Below are positions 1-11,900 of a DNA stretch of 64,000 nucleotides, piece by piece. The first letter of the stretch is position 1, and every line of letters starts with the position of its first letter. The notes beneath the pieces are model-generated. The model saw only the letters and a program-made list of their open reading frames with translations, did not search any database and was not told the DNA's origin. The stretch lies in contig OX352774.1 of NCBI GenBank assembly GCA_947095535.1, positions 5,642,001 through 5,706,000 on the forward strand. Reading direction: 5' to 3'. This stretch comes from Poecilobothrus nobilitatus (Eukaryota; Arthropoda; Insecta; Diptera; Dolichopodidae). The position numbers and the translations under genes are program-made.

Positions 1-1460
1 TTCTCCCAACAATTTTTTCGTCTAATGAAACATAATTGTAGCGAAACGAAAATTAAAAATATGAAAAAATGAAAATAAACAGTGGGTGCCGTTCAGTTGA
101 GTACATTGCTTTAATTTTATTAAATCGCTTTAAACAATTTTTTACTAAAGGAAAAAAAAAGGTTTTTTAAATCGCTTAAAAAAATCGTTTTACAAATTTT
201 GCAACAAAAAAAAAAAAAACTATGCTTAATCGAGCAGCAACAATTTTTTTTTTTTTAAAAGTACTTAAATTTTGCAGCGTAAATTTTTTAAGAGTTGTCA
301 ATTCATCATTCACTTCATTCAACTGAACGCAGCAATTGTTTTTAATTTTGGTTGTTTAGAGACAAAATGTCAAATAGAATACGAATATCAGCGAAAAAAA
401 TGGAAAATATTTTAATCTCCCGGGGATGACAATTTTCTGGTTGGATGTCGACTCACGATAGTAAGTAAATACATAAGACAATATGGTATATCATATAGTA
501 CATAATAGTATAGAAATATATAATAGAGTAATTGTAAGTAAATAATGTACATAAGAAAGCAATAATGCATATATTTTAAATTTTTAGTCGTGTAATTTTC
601 GTCAATGGTTGGAATTGCATTTAATCACTTAATTTAGCAAAAATTCATATATATAGCGAGTAAAAGACTACGTCAGTTGAACAATTTCATTAATAAGATA
701 GTTAGCGAAGAAAAACTAATAACGGTAAGTATAATAAAAGGAAGTAGAGTAAAAATACACAAAAAATAAGATTTAGTATAATACTAAAACTATAGACTAG
801 AGCACTAGACTCTAAAGTCTTTAATTATATATGTAAATTATTAACTATAAAGAACTTTAATTTCAGAAATTATAAAACAATGATAGGCGTAGTGTTCGCT
901 AATGGTAACATTTCAAAATTCGGTTAAGTTTAAAATTTGTATACAGATTTGCTATCATAAACATCAAAATGAGAAAAATTTCAATTCATTTCATCTTCAT
1001 GTAACATTCTTGTACAATTAATTCGGTTAACGCTCGTTTCTTCGACCATAATCTATTCTGTGAATGCAGATATTAAACAGTTCAATAAATCTGATATTAT
1101 TCAAATTCTCTCTAAATAGAATTTTTTCATAAATATTAGTGTCTAATTTGTTTTAAATAATTAATTGGTGGATCATAGATGACCACCACTACAAGTTGCT
1201 AAAGAATTAAAACCAACTAAAACCAACTCCTTCCTTATTACTAGGATTAAAAAAATTTCGATTTGATCATGACAAAGTTTTTAAAGCAAAAAACAAATTT
1301 TAAATCTAGTTTTAAGCTGATGCAATTAGCATTAAAATTATAATAAGAATACGAGTATAATGAAATTTTGAAGAATTATAAATGAAGAATTTGCTAAATA
1401 TAACAGATAATAATGCATAATCTTACATTCACTTAAAATTAAACAAAGCAATATGCATAA
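1..1460. other. AT-rich non-coding stretch, no gene seen
   Basis: I see no coding region here. The stretch is poly-A/poly-T rich. The only structure is a weak inverted pair: CGTTCAGTTGA near 91-101 and its reverse complement TCAACTGAACG near 318-328. These could be the ends of a decayed inverted-repeat element of about 240 bp, but the pair is short and there is no target duplication to support it. Confidence 0.5.
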
Positions 1461-1469
1461 CCGCAGCTT

Positions 1470-2470
1470 GTTAAAGACGCACATTTTCCAAAAGACAAAA
1501 AATTAAAAGTTTAATATTGTAATTTACACCAAAATTTCTAAATTTTCTTATAATATCTTAATATTGAAGCAAAAATTTTGTGAAAAATCAAAAGAACTTT
1601 CATTCATTTTAAGGAAACCCTATATATAATTCAGAAAAGCTGTTGATGACCTGCTTGTTCAAAACTTGAAATGAAATAAAATAAAATTAACAGATTATGA
1701 ATTATATTGTGAAACTTTAATTTATATGTCTTACTAACGATAAATTTGCATTAGTGTCCAAAATACAGATGTGTAAACCTCTTACCTCTAATAGCTCTTT
1801 AACAGAGGTAGTTACGAAAAAAATGTGGTGACTTATACTAATTCTGGTTATTCTTCTATCAAAATTTCAAGATTTTCCAACTGAAAATATGCCGGAGTTA
1901 CGAAGGAAGGAAACTTTTGCAAAATTTTTTTTTTACATAACGGTAAACTTAAACACTAAATTATAAAAAAATTTATAATTTTAATATTTATAGTTAAAGC
2001 CAAAAAAATTTTTTTTGATTGATGATTTTTTGTCATTTAACGTTTGTATATGTTGAAAAAATTAATTATTAAGAGGGGGCCTCGGTGTCCTAGTGGGTAA
2101 GAGCGTATAAAATACGCTGCAAATACCGAGGGAGCGTGGGTTCGAATCCCTTACACGTCGTAAGAATTATTCCCCCTTACGACAATTTCAGCCACGCCTG
2201 AACTGGAAACTGGAAAGGCTGTGTAATTTCCTGTCCACATTTACGTGGCAGCGAAATGCAATAAAAAAAAATAAATTTTAATAAGAACCTGAGACATATT
2301 ATACACATTTGGAAAATGGGTTTTACAAACTTTAAAGTGTTATAATGATTGGGGCTGCATAAAAAAATTGTTCAACATTAATTGTTTTAAGAGACCTATT
2401 CAAGCGGTTAAACTTTCTTTATTCTATCTTAAACCTTATAAAAGTTTTGTAAACAGACGGACAAACCGGA
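1470..2470 (+). mobile_element. R1 element copy (DINE/Helentron-like), split by a SINE
   Basis: This copy aligns by eye with the full R1 copy at 7990-9140. It opens with CGCACATTTTCCAAAAG at 1478. Near 1785 comes the 'TCTAATAGCTCTTTAACAG' block, then 'GCCGGAGTTACGAA' near 1890 and an ACATAACGGTAAA block near 1935. It closes with GTAAACAGACGGAC near 2448, where only two GGAC-type units remain and the 3' hairpin is lost. A complete SINE-1 sits at 2076-2271. R1 sequence resumes after it with AACCTGAGACATAT, so the SINE landed in an existing R1 copy. R1 encodes no visible protein. Its class is inferred from its ends, which are best seen at 7990-9140. Confidence 0.75.
2076..2271 (+). mobile_element. 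SINE-1 copy (tRNA-derived), nested in R1
   Basis: This is a Pol III-type SINE. The head begins GGGGCCTCGGTG. An A-box-like TAGTGGGTAAGAGCG and a B-box GGGTTCGAATCCC lie about 47 bp apart, the arrangement of internal tRNA promoters. The body holds CCACGCCTGAAC, an AGGAAA / TTTCCT stem and a CCACATTTACGTGG hairpin, and ends in a poly-A tail. This copy has an extra small duplication (GAACTGGAAACTGGAAAGG) in the body. The flanks TTATTAAGA and TTAATAAGA may be an imperfect target duplication. The head is not a functional tRNA because no clean anticodon stem forms. Confidence 0.88.
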
Positions 2471-4988
2471 AATTTTTGTTTTATCGTTTTTATAAATTAT
2501 TTCCAGAATACATAAATATATAGCAAAATTTTTATTTTATCTATCCACTTCCATAAATGATTTTGAAGATACAAAAAAAAATGTACCAAAAAACTAATTT
2601 TGTTAATAACAAAAAATAGAAAAAATTTTTGGCTTAAAAATAAATACACAATTTAAAAAAAAATATCCATATAATAATATTTTGTTTGGATCTGCCATTA
2701 TCAAAATTAAAAAAAAAAGAAAAAGTAAATGACAATTTTCGGTATTGGATAATAACTTCTGTAAAAATGACTAGAACCAATTTAAAACTATAATACCCAA
2801 TGCACATTTCTGTTTTTAGACACATACATACATCCATACATATATAATAATGTAGTATTTGATAAATTTTGTTAACAAAATTTTTGTATTAAATCAAACA
2901 CCTACTTATACATTATGTAATCATATGTGTAATACATGTGTGTTTCAAATCATTGTAGTTTAAGTAAAACAAGAAAAAAAAAACAACTTGTACACAAATC
3001 ATATTAGCAGTATTGCATATCCTACAAAAAAAAACACAACAAAAAAAAAACAAAAAATATAAAAATCAAAAAAGAAAACATAATTTTAAAATATATAAAT
3101 AAAAAATTCAACACTCATCCCCAAAACTACAAATTTCCAACAAAAATCATGACCAGAAAACAAAAAGAATTAAAATAAATTAAAAAAAAAAAAAAAAAAA
3201 ACAAAAAAAAAAAGTAATTTTCTTCTGTCACAATACTGTTGCTACTTCCACACTGTTATAATATTCTTTATAAGATCGATATCGAAAATATATCTAAAAG
3301 ACAAGATAATGTATCTGAAGATATTTCAGAAAGAATGATTCTCTATATATACATATTTTTCTTCTCTTTTTTTATCAATTTTTTTTTTTTTTTGTTATAA
3401 AAGTAATATGTTATATTAAGGTAGGTAGCTAGTAAAGATAAAAAAAAAAAAATCTAAAGATACATTTTGGGCTGTAGCCAAGGCAGTCAGATACAATCAT
3501 TGGGCTTGGCACTTATTTATTATATATTTTTATTTTTGTGTTTTTGATTCTTTATTTTTTTTTTTTTGTTTTTGCTTTTTTGTACTTGTGTATCATATTT
3601 GTTATTGAAAACACAAGAAGTCTCTTTGTAACTTTTTTCTTTTTAAACTTTTTGAGTTTTTGTTTTTTTTTTTTTCTTAATTTTTTAACAGATAGGTAAG
3701 TTATTTAAGGTGAGTAATAGCTGATAAATTTACCGGTACATCAAAGTTTTTTTTTATTGTGTGGTTTTTGTTTTTTATTTTTTTTTTTGTTTTTTTTAGT
3801 TTCATTTTACTTTTTTAATATTATAAAGTTTTGAGGGTCCGTTCATATATATGTATATGCATTATACTGGTATATAATTATATAATATGGTATTAAACTG
3901 ACTTTTGACTGTTATTAAAAAATATTAGAAGAATTAAAAAATATATAAGATAATATATCTATAGATTGTATAGATTTTGAATTGCTATATATAGGTAGTA
4001 AATTAAATAAAAGCCTTTCTGACAGGTGAATAGATTGACTTTATTAGAAAATGTGACATTTCTCACGACAGCATTAGTTTCAACTACAAATATATATATA
4101 TATATGTATATACATATTATATAGATTTACGTATTACGTCTATTAATAATAAAAGAATCTATATTTTCGGAATTTAAACCACTAACAAAAGGAGTTTGAG
4201 ATTTTTTTTTTGTTTTTTTTTTTTTTTTTGTAAGATAAAAAAAAAAATATGTCACGAGCTTTGATAATTAATAAAAGATGCCAAGAATGTTGTCATGATT
4301 CGTCGATAAATGCTTTTTGATACCATAGAAAAACAAAATACACAAATACGGTAGTAAAACTAAAAACTATTACAAATGGTATTTAAAAAAAAAAAAAAAA
4401 CATAAGAAAATAAGAAAATAAAGTTCAAAAAAGTTAGATATCATATTAGGTGATAGATATTCTATAATATTTAATAGATTAAATAATAATTAAAAATGAA
4501 GTAAGAAAGTAAAAGGTTTTTGATTAGAGTTAAATTAAGAAAATTTTTATTTTTTAATATATTGGTACACAAAAGAGATTCATTAAAATTGATTAAATTA
4601 ATTTAAATTTTAATTATTAATATAGGAATATTTTTCTTAAAGAAATAATTTTAAACTAATTTTCCGTTAATATGGTGAGTTATTTAGTGAGTTAGTTTAG
4701 TTACTTTAGGAAAGTGTGTTAGATTGAATCCTTGAATTTAAAGTTTTCGGGTCATTGTAATCTTTACTGATGTGTCTGATCTTTATCTTTTATACGATTC
4801 TTATTAAACTTAATTTCATTTCTCTCTAGATCACTGACCTAATCAATCCTATTTTTTTTTTTTATCAAGATCAAGACTTGGGATCAAGATATCAAGTCTT
4901 GAAAAATTTCCCAAGAAATAACCTAAATCAAATCACTGTTTTGAAAGTGAAATAATGCCGAAATGGGAAAAGAAATAAAGACGAACTT
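2471..4988. other. AT-rich stretch with many homopolymer runs, no gene seen
   Basis: There is nothing codable here. Long poly-A and poly-T tracts cluster at 3180-3215, 3370-3400, 3540-3680, 3720-3800 and 4200-4250, with a short (TA)n at 4090-4105. Weak open frames in this span have low-complexity composition and no recognisable domain. Confidence 0.5.
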
Positions 4989-5410
4989 CATTACACCCGT
5001 ATGAATGTACGTTCAAGAATATAATGAATTTGTCACTATGTTTGTGACACCTTAAAGGAGTCGAGCTAGATATAGACTCAATTCTATGGATAAGGTCACA
5101 GTCGAATTCATGTACGTGCGTCCGTTTACATGACAACTCAAAAAATAAAGGAGGTAGGATTCTGAAATGTTTACAATTTCACTTTAGTTTCGCTATTAAA
5201 ATGCAGCAAGTTCGACCAGCAGGTTCGCGTAGGTGTTGGCTGTTGCTATACAACTTGTTTCTTTATATCGAAATAACTCAGTGTCTATTGAAGCCTACTC
5301 AGTGTCTATAGGTATCTGAAATTTTGTGAAAGATGATCAAGTCTTATGGAAACAATATACAATCTTTATACGGCTATCCCAAAGTTGACACAGTCTACTC
5401 TACTGTACTC
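4989..5410 (-). mobile_element. R2 element copy (mini-me/DINE-like), short form
   Basis: Read on the minus strand, the 5' part contains 'AGACTGTGTCAACTTTGGGA', which matches the start of the R2 copy at 9740. Next come the 'AGTGTCTATTGAAG' and 'ACTCAAAAAATAAAGG' type blocks, and a single GGACG remnant where other copies have (GGAC)n. The conserved 3' block follows (TCTAGCTCGACTCCTTTAAG, then GTCACAAAC). It ends at ATTCATACGGGTGTAA near 4989. At about 420 bp it lacks the long central array of the copy at 9740-12273. Confidence 0.75.
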
Positions 5411-6266
5411 TCCCTGTTTTTATTATAAAGAAAAGAGTGCTTTTAATTCAACATAATTCTAATGCTGAATAACAATTTAATACACAAAAGTATTAAAACT
5501 AAGAATGATTTTAAATATTATATTTGATATGGTTATATTGTAAAAAAAATATTTTTTTAAAATGTGTATTTTTGAAAAGTAAGTGTAACTTCCCCTAAAC
5601 AAATTATAGAAAACATGATTTTGTAGCCAACTATAAAATTCGTCCTAGCTCAAAATCTGTGATAAACCTATACAAAAATATTCTGAAAAAAAGCTAATCC
5701 CTCCTCTCCTATCCCTCCTAAATAGTTTTCTTACAAGCATATTTTAACAACAAGACAATTTATAATTATCCTTCCTAATTATTTAAAGACATTCAGGAAA
5801 TGAAAATATATTCGCTTTTACAGAATTAAAGTGTACCATAACATGTTTTGGTTTTACCACAATTTGTTTTACTTAACCCTTGCAGAAAAAAGTAATATAT
5901 CCATATACAAATATTCATAACTAACACGAAGCCGGACATGTATTTTTAAAAACTGGAAACAAGGAAACTTTTTGGAATAAAAAGAAAAAACAACATCCTC
6001 TGAATATAAAACGAAGAAAACGGTAAAAAAACTTAATGTCTTCGTAAAACTGAGATATCTAATGCCGATTCGACTTTATTAATGCTCCTTCGAAGCTGTA
6101 ATAAACCCGAATTTTAAAAAGTGAGTCAGCTTTATTTCTGCTTCAAAATCTATATGTCCACCTGTATCTTTACACATTTTTTGTACTTTCCTGACCATAT
6201 GCGATACTGTATTATATAGAACTTAATCAATGTTAACCTTATTTTTGTTTTTTAAATTTACATTAT
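5411..6266. other. AT-rich stretch, no feature seen
   Basis: I see no gene, tRNA or clear repeat here. The stretch near 5560-5640 is faintly R1-like but too diverged to call. Confidence 0.4.
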
Positions 6267-6436
6267 GGGTCGAATGCATAAAACTGAGCTTGGACTTAAA
6301 TTTCACTTTTTCAAACGAAAACTCCAAGGTCAATAGGTCAAATACATAAAACTGAGCTGGAAGTCAAATATCACTTTTTCAAATAAAAAGACGAGTTCAA
6401 GCGTAGTTTTGTTTGCTCAGTTTTATTAATTCAACC
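6267..6436. mobile_element. 170-bp MITE with duplicated terminal motif
   Basis: The left end GGGTCGAATGCATAAAACTG and the right end (reverse complement GGTTGAATTAATAAAACTGA) form an imperfect inverted repeat of about 23 bp around the core ATAAAACTGAGC. The same motif recurs in direct orientation at about 6337-6360 as GGTCAAATACATAAAACTGA. No coding capacity. The size and ends fit a MITE; the superfamily is unknown. Outside each end there is a TA or TAA, but no convincing target duplication. Confidence 0.6.
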
Positions 6437-7572
6437 TAATATGTCTCGGCCTATATTCCACGTAGCCTCAAATGAATGACTATAAACGTTTTCAATTGGA
6501 CTCATTCAACCGCCTTACTTATCTATGTGTGTGTGAAAAATATTAATTTTAAAATAAAAATTTTATGCAAGAGGTACGTATAAGAAAAGAACGGAAGAAA
6601 AGATGTACATATATGTACATATTATGTATCTACATTGTTTCTTCTTCGATTATTTTTGTTTGAATATTTAATAAAGAATGGCATGCGTATTTTTCTGACC
6701 CTACTAAAATTTTTATTTGTTTATTTTCAATGTATTAGTAAAAGAGGAATGTTGGCCCTGTTTACACTTCTTAACATTTCTGATGTATTAATTGTTGTAT
6801 TTAAAATGTACTGCAAAACTCTCACGTTTACATTAAGTTGTATTTTGCTGTTGCAACTTTATATGTATGCGTTAATATTATGACTATTTTTTTGACCTGA
6901 TAAAATTGTTGTTTACATGTTTTGGTGACTTGCAACAGCTAAAGCAGCTAAATTTTGGTCAACAAAAATGAATAAAGGTTTTCGGAATATTACGCATTTT
7001 CGTCGTTTTTTTTCGTTTGTAAATTTTTTTTTTTGGGAGAAGCGAGGAAATGGGAAAGAAAAAGTTGCCACTGAAAAATGCAACCTGTGTAAACAGGCGG
7101 GTTCAACCTCTATTTTTTGGTTGAAAACATGGACTCTTTTGACGACTGAAAATCCCCTCCAGAAAAATTAATTTGTAGGTAAGATGGTATGAAGGTAAGT
7201 AGGTAAGCACGTATGCTAACCATGTCGTGAGCAGGCTGCGTAGAATATAGGCGAATGATCTTAACTACAGCAAGATAATTCTACTGAGAGCTAATTCTAA
7301 AGTCAAAAATTATTTTATTCACTTTTTATTTATAGTTTTTTGCTGTTATTTTTAAAAGAGTTGCAAAAGTCTCAAAACACACACACAGTAATTAAGGACT
7401 TTTAACATAATTTTTTTTGGGTAAATTTTCTCCTTAATTTCAAAAGTGTACCAAAAAAAACCATTTTTGTTCAAAATTATAAAAAAAAATCTGTGATTGA
7501 ATAAAAAAAATGATAAGGATTTATGTATTTATTATACATTTTTTATTATTCTAACTAATAAAATTAATCTCT
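6437..7572. other. Unassigned stretch, slightly less AT-rich at 6960-7170
   Basis: I find no gene. A 67-codon open frame at 6968-7171 covers a slightly more balanced patch. Its product matches no family I know and has no domain motif beyond one CxxC. The patch includes a small TTCAACC / GGTTGAA hairpin near 7101-7125. I treat it as non-coding. Confidence 0.4.
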
Positions 7573-7760
7573 GGGGCCTCGGTGGTCTAGTGGGTAAGAG
7601 CGTATAAAATACTCTGTAAATACCGAGGGAGTGTGGGTTCGAATCCCACACATGCCGTAAGAGCTATTCCACCTAACGATATTTACAGCCACGCCTGAAC
7701 AGGAAAGGCTGTGTAATTTCCTGTCCAAATTTATGTGGCAGAGAAATGCATTAAAAAAAC
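7573..7760 (+). mobile_element. SINE-1 copy (tRNA-derived), near full length
   Basis: This is the best reference copy of the family. The GGGGCCTCGGTGGTC head is followed by an A box TAGTGGGTAAGAGCG and a B box GGGTTCGAATCCC. The body CCACGCCTGAACAGGAAAGG carries the AGGAAA / TTTCCT stem and a 3' end GGCAGAGAAATGCATTAAAA. The flanks AATTAATCT (left) and AATTATTCT (right) may be an imperfect target duplication. Confidence 0.9.
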
Positions 7761-7989
7761 AATTATTCTTTGTGAAGGACTTAAAAATTGTATACATTTT
7801 TGTATTCATGTATTAATAAATAAAATTTTGTACTTTATTTATATATGTGTGTATTATCTGTACATATATTATAACACGGATAGGCTCATCGGTTATTTTG
7901 ATAGACTAAAACTCAACTTTTTAAATTAAATTTATTAATTATTTAAAATTTTTTACCTTTTTCAATATAAAAAAAAGAAGGTAGAATGT

Positions 7990-9140
7990 AAACCAACGGT
8001 TTTCAAAAGCGCACATTTCCAAAACTCAATACAAACTGTTTAGAATTGTGACTTGCACAAAAATTTGAAAATTTCATGTAATAAGAAAAAACCTGAAAAT
8101 AGGACATTTTTGAAATTTGAGGGGCTGTAAGTCCGGAATCCTATTTTTGAGGCGTTTTAACTCTTAAAGAGGGGGTGCTACCAGAAAACTTTATGAGGAA
8201 ATTTATACTAATTTTAAAATTTCTTTCTTGTCTCAAAATTTCAGGTTCCTATCTAAAGGCGTGCCGGAGTTATGAAAAAAGAAATTTCATGCAAAGTGTG
8301 GTTTTCACATAAAGGTAAATTTAAATAGTAAATTACAAAATATTACAAAATGTTGATGCATTTTTATATAGATAATAAAATTTTCGATCTTCTGGAGGTT
8401 TTAGATTGCAAAACTATTACGCAGAGCCTGAAATATATACATCTGAAAATAGGGCTTTTTCGCAATTTTGAAGAGCTGCAACTTTGGAACCGTTTACAAC
8501 TAAAATAAACCTTTAACACACGTTCAAATATATTACTGTAGGTTTAATTTTTATATCTTGCAGAAGTAAAATGTGTACAGGTTCCGAAGTTACAGGTGTT
8601 TAAAAACAGCAAATTTTCAATTTTTAAGCCCTAATAGCTCATAAAAAAGGGGTGATCCAAAAAAATTTTCTGAGTAAACTAATTCTAAAAGTTCTTTCTT
8701 GCCTCAAAATTTCAAGCCTCTATCTAAAAGCGTGAAAAATTTGGTTTTCACATAATCTGGTTTTCATTTAATCATGCAAAATTTGGTTTTCACATAACAG
8801 TAAATTTAAATGCTAAATTTAAAAAAATTGTGTAATTTTGATATTAATTTATAAAGTTAAAAAAAAAATACCTGTCGAATGACGTTTTCAGATTGAAAAA
8901 ATTTTAAGCAGAACATAAGATATATGCATTTAAAAATAGGGTTTTTTCAAAGTTTGAGGGGCTCTAGCTCCGTAATGGATGAGGCTACATGAAAAAGTTA
9001 TGAGACATACCCAAGTTAAAATTTTTTTTCTCTATTTTTAACGGTGTAGAAGTTTTGTAAACAGACGGACGGACGGACGGACGGACAGAGTGAAACTAAT
9101 AAGCACATTTTTTCAAATTTTTTTGGAAATGTGCTAAAAA
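7990..9140 (+). mobile_element. R1 element, best full copy (DINE/Helentron-like)
   Basis: This non-coding element of about 1.15 kb has GCACATTTCCAAAA near its start (8011) and the inverse TTTTGGAAATGTGC at its end (9121-9134). These are subterminal inverted repeats. The last 32 bp fold into a hairpin with GCACATTT / AAATGTGC arms (9103-9134). A (GGAC)n tract lies just upstream at about 9066-9088. The interior holds internally repeated modules: 'GGGGCTGTAAG', 'GAAGAGCTGCAAC' and 'GGGGCTCTAGC' each follow a 'TAGG(A/G)..TTTTT' block. This structure matches published descriptions of DINE/mini-me elements, which are non-autonomous Helentron relatives moved by a Rep/helicase encoded elsewhere. No Rep or helicase sequence is in this window. 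The class is inferred from structure. Confidence 0.75.
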
Positions 9141-9739
9141 CTATTTGAGCTCAGATATCGAAACAACATTATTTTGTTTTAAAGTTACATTTAACATTTC
9201 GTTTAAATTTTAGTATAGAGTTTTAAATTTAGATTAAAATCAATTTTGTAAATAATTTAAATGGAGATATTTTTAATTAAACTACAGATTGATTTTAAAA
9301 TGTTCCATTATATCACTTAACTTTTTAGAAATTTAATTTATAAAGAAGTGTCACTGATATTGAATTGATTGCACAACAGATGTTTCAGAATAATGAAGTA
9401 ATAAATACACCTAATCAAAAATCATGTTTTCTTTTAGATCTGCAGATGCCTGCAATGCAATGATAATAACTAAATCGATTCGATTTCAAACAAATAAAAT
9501 TAATTTTAATCAATCCTTTGTTTTCTTTTTTATTTTTATCTAAATCAAAATTTTCCATTTTAATGCTCCACTTTTTTTTTATTTAATCTTCTTGGAAACA
9601 AAAACCTTTATCTATACTGATTTCTTAGAATACTCTTTTAATTTTGCATCATGTTATGGTCATGATGGTCATGACCATAACAATTTGGATCAAAATTTTG
9701 CTTTTCTTCTTAAAACAAAAACTTTTGAAATTAAATGAA
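9141..9739. other. AT-rich stretch with one perfect hairpin
   Basis: No gene is seen. A perfect inverted repeat lies at 9652-9665 and 9669-9682 (arm TGTTATGGTCATGA, 3-bp spacer). Confidence 0.5.
9652..9682. repeat. Perfect 14-bp inverted repeat, 3-bp spacer
   Basis: The arm TGTTATGGTCATGA is followed by TGG and the exact reverse complement. It could form a cruciform or an RNA hairpin. It lies about 60 bp before the R2 element and belongs to no repeat family I can identify. Confidence 0.8.
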
Positions 9740-10039
9740 ACGAGGAAGAGTGTAGTAGAGTAGACTGTGTCAACTCTGGGATACCCGTATGAACGTAATA
9801 TATCCCGTTTCTATAAAACTTGATCATCTTTTAAAAACATTCAGAGTTTTAGTACCGAACTACAGAGATATATTTATGTAAATTGTGGAGTTGTATGATA
9901 GCTACCCGAATCTATTGCGCCTAGCTTCATTAAGTTCCAAGAAATGCAAAAAGCCTGAACCGGCTGCTTTAGACCATTCAAATTTTACAAAAGTTTTTGG
10001 CATGCAACTCGACACTTTTTCACTAAATTTCAGATAGCT

Positions 10040-11300
10040 AGCTTCAATAGACACTGAGTTATTTTCATTTAAAAAGAGAAGTTGTATGGCAACTATCCGA
10101 ACCTGTCATATCATCACAACAAAATTTTACAGAAGTTGTTGCCATAAAACTCGATCATCATTTGCAAAATTTCAGATACCTAGATTGAATAGACACTGGG
10201 TTATTTCCATTTAAAGAAAGAAGTTGTATGGCAGCTACTCGAACCCGGCGGCCGAAAATGCTGGAGTTAAATAGCAAAACTAACAAATTTGTAAAAGTGA
10301 CGTAAAAAAAAATGCAGCCTCCTAACTCCTTTATTTTTTGAGTTATCGTGCGGACGGACACTGAGTTCTTTCATTTAAAAAGAGATTTTGTATGGCAGCT
10401 ACCCGAACCCGTCACACCACCACAACCAAATTTTGCAGAAGTTGTTGCCATAAAACTTGATCATCATTCGCAAAATTTCAGATACCTAGATTGAACAGAC
10501 ACTGGGTTATTTCTATTTAAAGAAAGAAGTTGTATGGCAGCTACTCGAACCCGGCGGCCGAAAATGCTGGAGTTAAATAGCAAAACTAACAATTTTGCAA
10601 GAGTGACGTAAAAAAAATTTCAGCCTCCTAGCTCCTTTATTTTTTCAGTTATCGTGCGGACGGACACTGAGTTCTTTCATTTAAAAAGAGATTTTGTATG
10701 GCAGCTACCCGAACCCGTCACACCACCACAACCAAATTTTGCAGAAGTTGTTGCCATAAAACTTGATCATCATTCGCAAAATTTCAGATACCTAGATTGA
10801 ACAGACACTGGGTTATTTCTATTTAAAGAAAGAAGTTGTATGGCAGCTACTCGAACCCGGCGGCCGAAAATGCTGGAGTTAAATAGCAAAACTAACAATT
10901 TTGCAAGAGTGACGTAAAAAAAATTTCAGCCTCCTAGCTCCTTTATTTTTTCAGTTATCGTGCGGACGGACACTGAGTTCTTTCATTTAAAAAGAGATTT
11001 TGTATGGCAGCTACCCGAACCCGTCACACCATCACAACCAAATTTTGCAGAAGTTGTTGCCATAAAACTTGATCATCATTCGCAAAATTTCAGATACCTT
11101 GATTGAACAGACACTGGGTTATTTCTATTTAAAGAAAGAAGTTGTATGGCAGCTACTCGAACCCGGTGGCCGAAAATGCTGGAGTTAAATAGCAAAACTA
11201 ACAATTTTGCAAGAGTGACGTAAAAAAAATTTCAGCCTCCTAGCTCCTTTATTTTTTGAGTTATCGTGCGGACGGACACTGAGTTCTTTTCATTTAAAAA
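10040..11300 (+). repeat. 306-bp tandem array inside the R2 element
   Basis: The landmark ATCGTGCGGACGGACA recurs at 10345, 10651, 10957 and 11263, exactly 306 bp apart each time. Each 306-bp unit is a dimer of two related halves of about 150 bp: one has GCAGCTACCCGAACCCGTCA, the other GCAGCTACTCGAACCCGGCG. Neighbouring units differ at only a few positions, so the expansion or homogenisation is recent. Each unit carries one GGACGGAC remnant of the proto-microsatellite, so the unit spans from the microsatellite back into the body. Confidence 0.92.
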
Positions 11301-11382
11301 GAGATTTTGTATGGCAGCTACCCGAACCCGTCGCACCAGCACAACCAAATTTTGTAGAAGTTGTTGCCATAAAACTTGATCA

Positions 11383-11900
11383 TCATTTGCAAAATTTCAG
11401 ACGCCTAGCTTCATTAGGTTCCAAGAGGTGCAAGAAGTCTGAACCGGCTGCTCTAGACCAAACAAATTTTACAAAAGTTGTTGGCATATAACTCGACACT
11501 TCTTTACTAAATTTCAGATTCCTAGCTTCAATAAACACTGAGTTATTCTCATTTAGCCGGATAAGTTGTATGGCAGCTACTCGAACCCGCCGCACCACCA
11601 CAACCAAATTTTAGAAAAGTTGTTGCCATAAAACTTGATCATCATTTGCAAAATTTCAGACGCCTAGCTTCATTAGGTTCCAAGAGGTGCAAGAAGTCTG
11701 AACCGGCTGCTCTAGACCAACCAAATTTTACAAAAGTTGTTGGCATGTAACTCGACACCTCTTTACTAAATTTCAGATTCCTAGCTTCAATAAACACTGA
11801 GTTATTCTCATTTAAACGGAGAAGTTGTATGGCAGCTACCCGAACCCGCTGCACCAGCACAACCAAATTTTACAGAAGTTGTTGCCATAAAACTTGATCA
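11383..11900 (+). repeat. 259-bp tandem pair inside the R2 element
   Basis: ACGCCTAGCTTCATTAGGTT occurs at 11401 and again at 11660, 259 bp apart. The copies are nearly identical through the GAACCGGCTGCTCTAGACCA block. This unit is distinct from the 306-bp unit next to it but shares the GGCAGCTAC(C/T)CGAACC core. The same block appears once, diverged, near 9925-9985, so the pair is a partial duplication of the element's own 5' half. Confidence 0.88.

Noticed and set aside
2076..2160. Possible functional tRNA gene
   Set aside because: A and B boxes are present, but no proper anticodon stem or acceptor pairing forms, and the same head with a conserved body and A tail recurs four times. It is a SINE.
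10040..11300. CRISPR-like array
   Set aside because: The units are 306 bp long and contiguous with no short repeat/unique spacer alternation, and the context is a eukaryotic transposon.
11383..11866. Two near-identical 74-residue minus-strand peptides
   Set aside because: They are products of the 259-bp tandem duplication inside the R2 element, not a gene pair.
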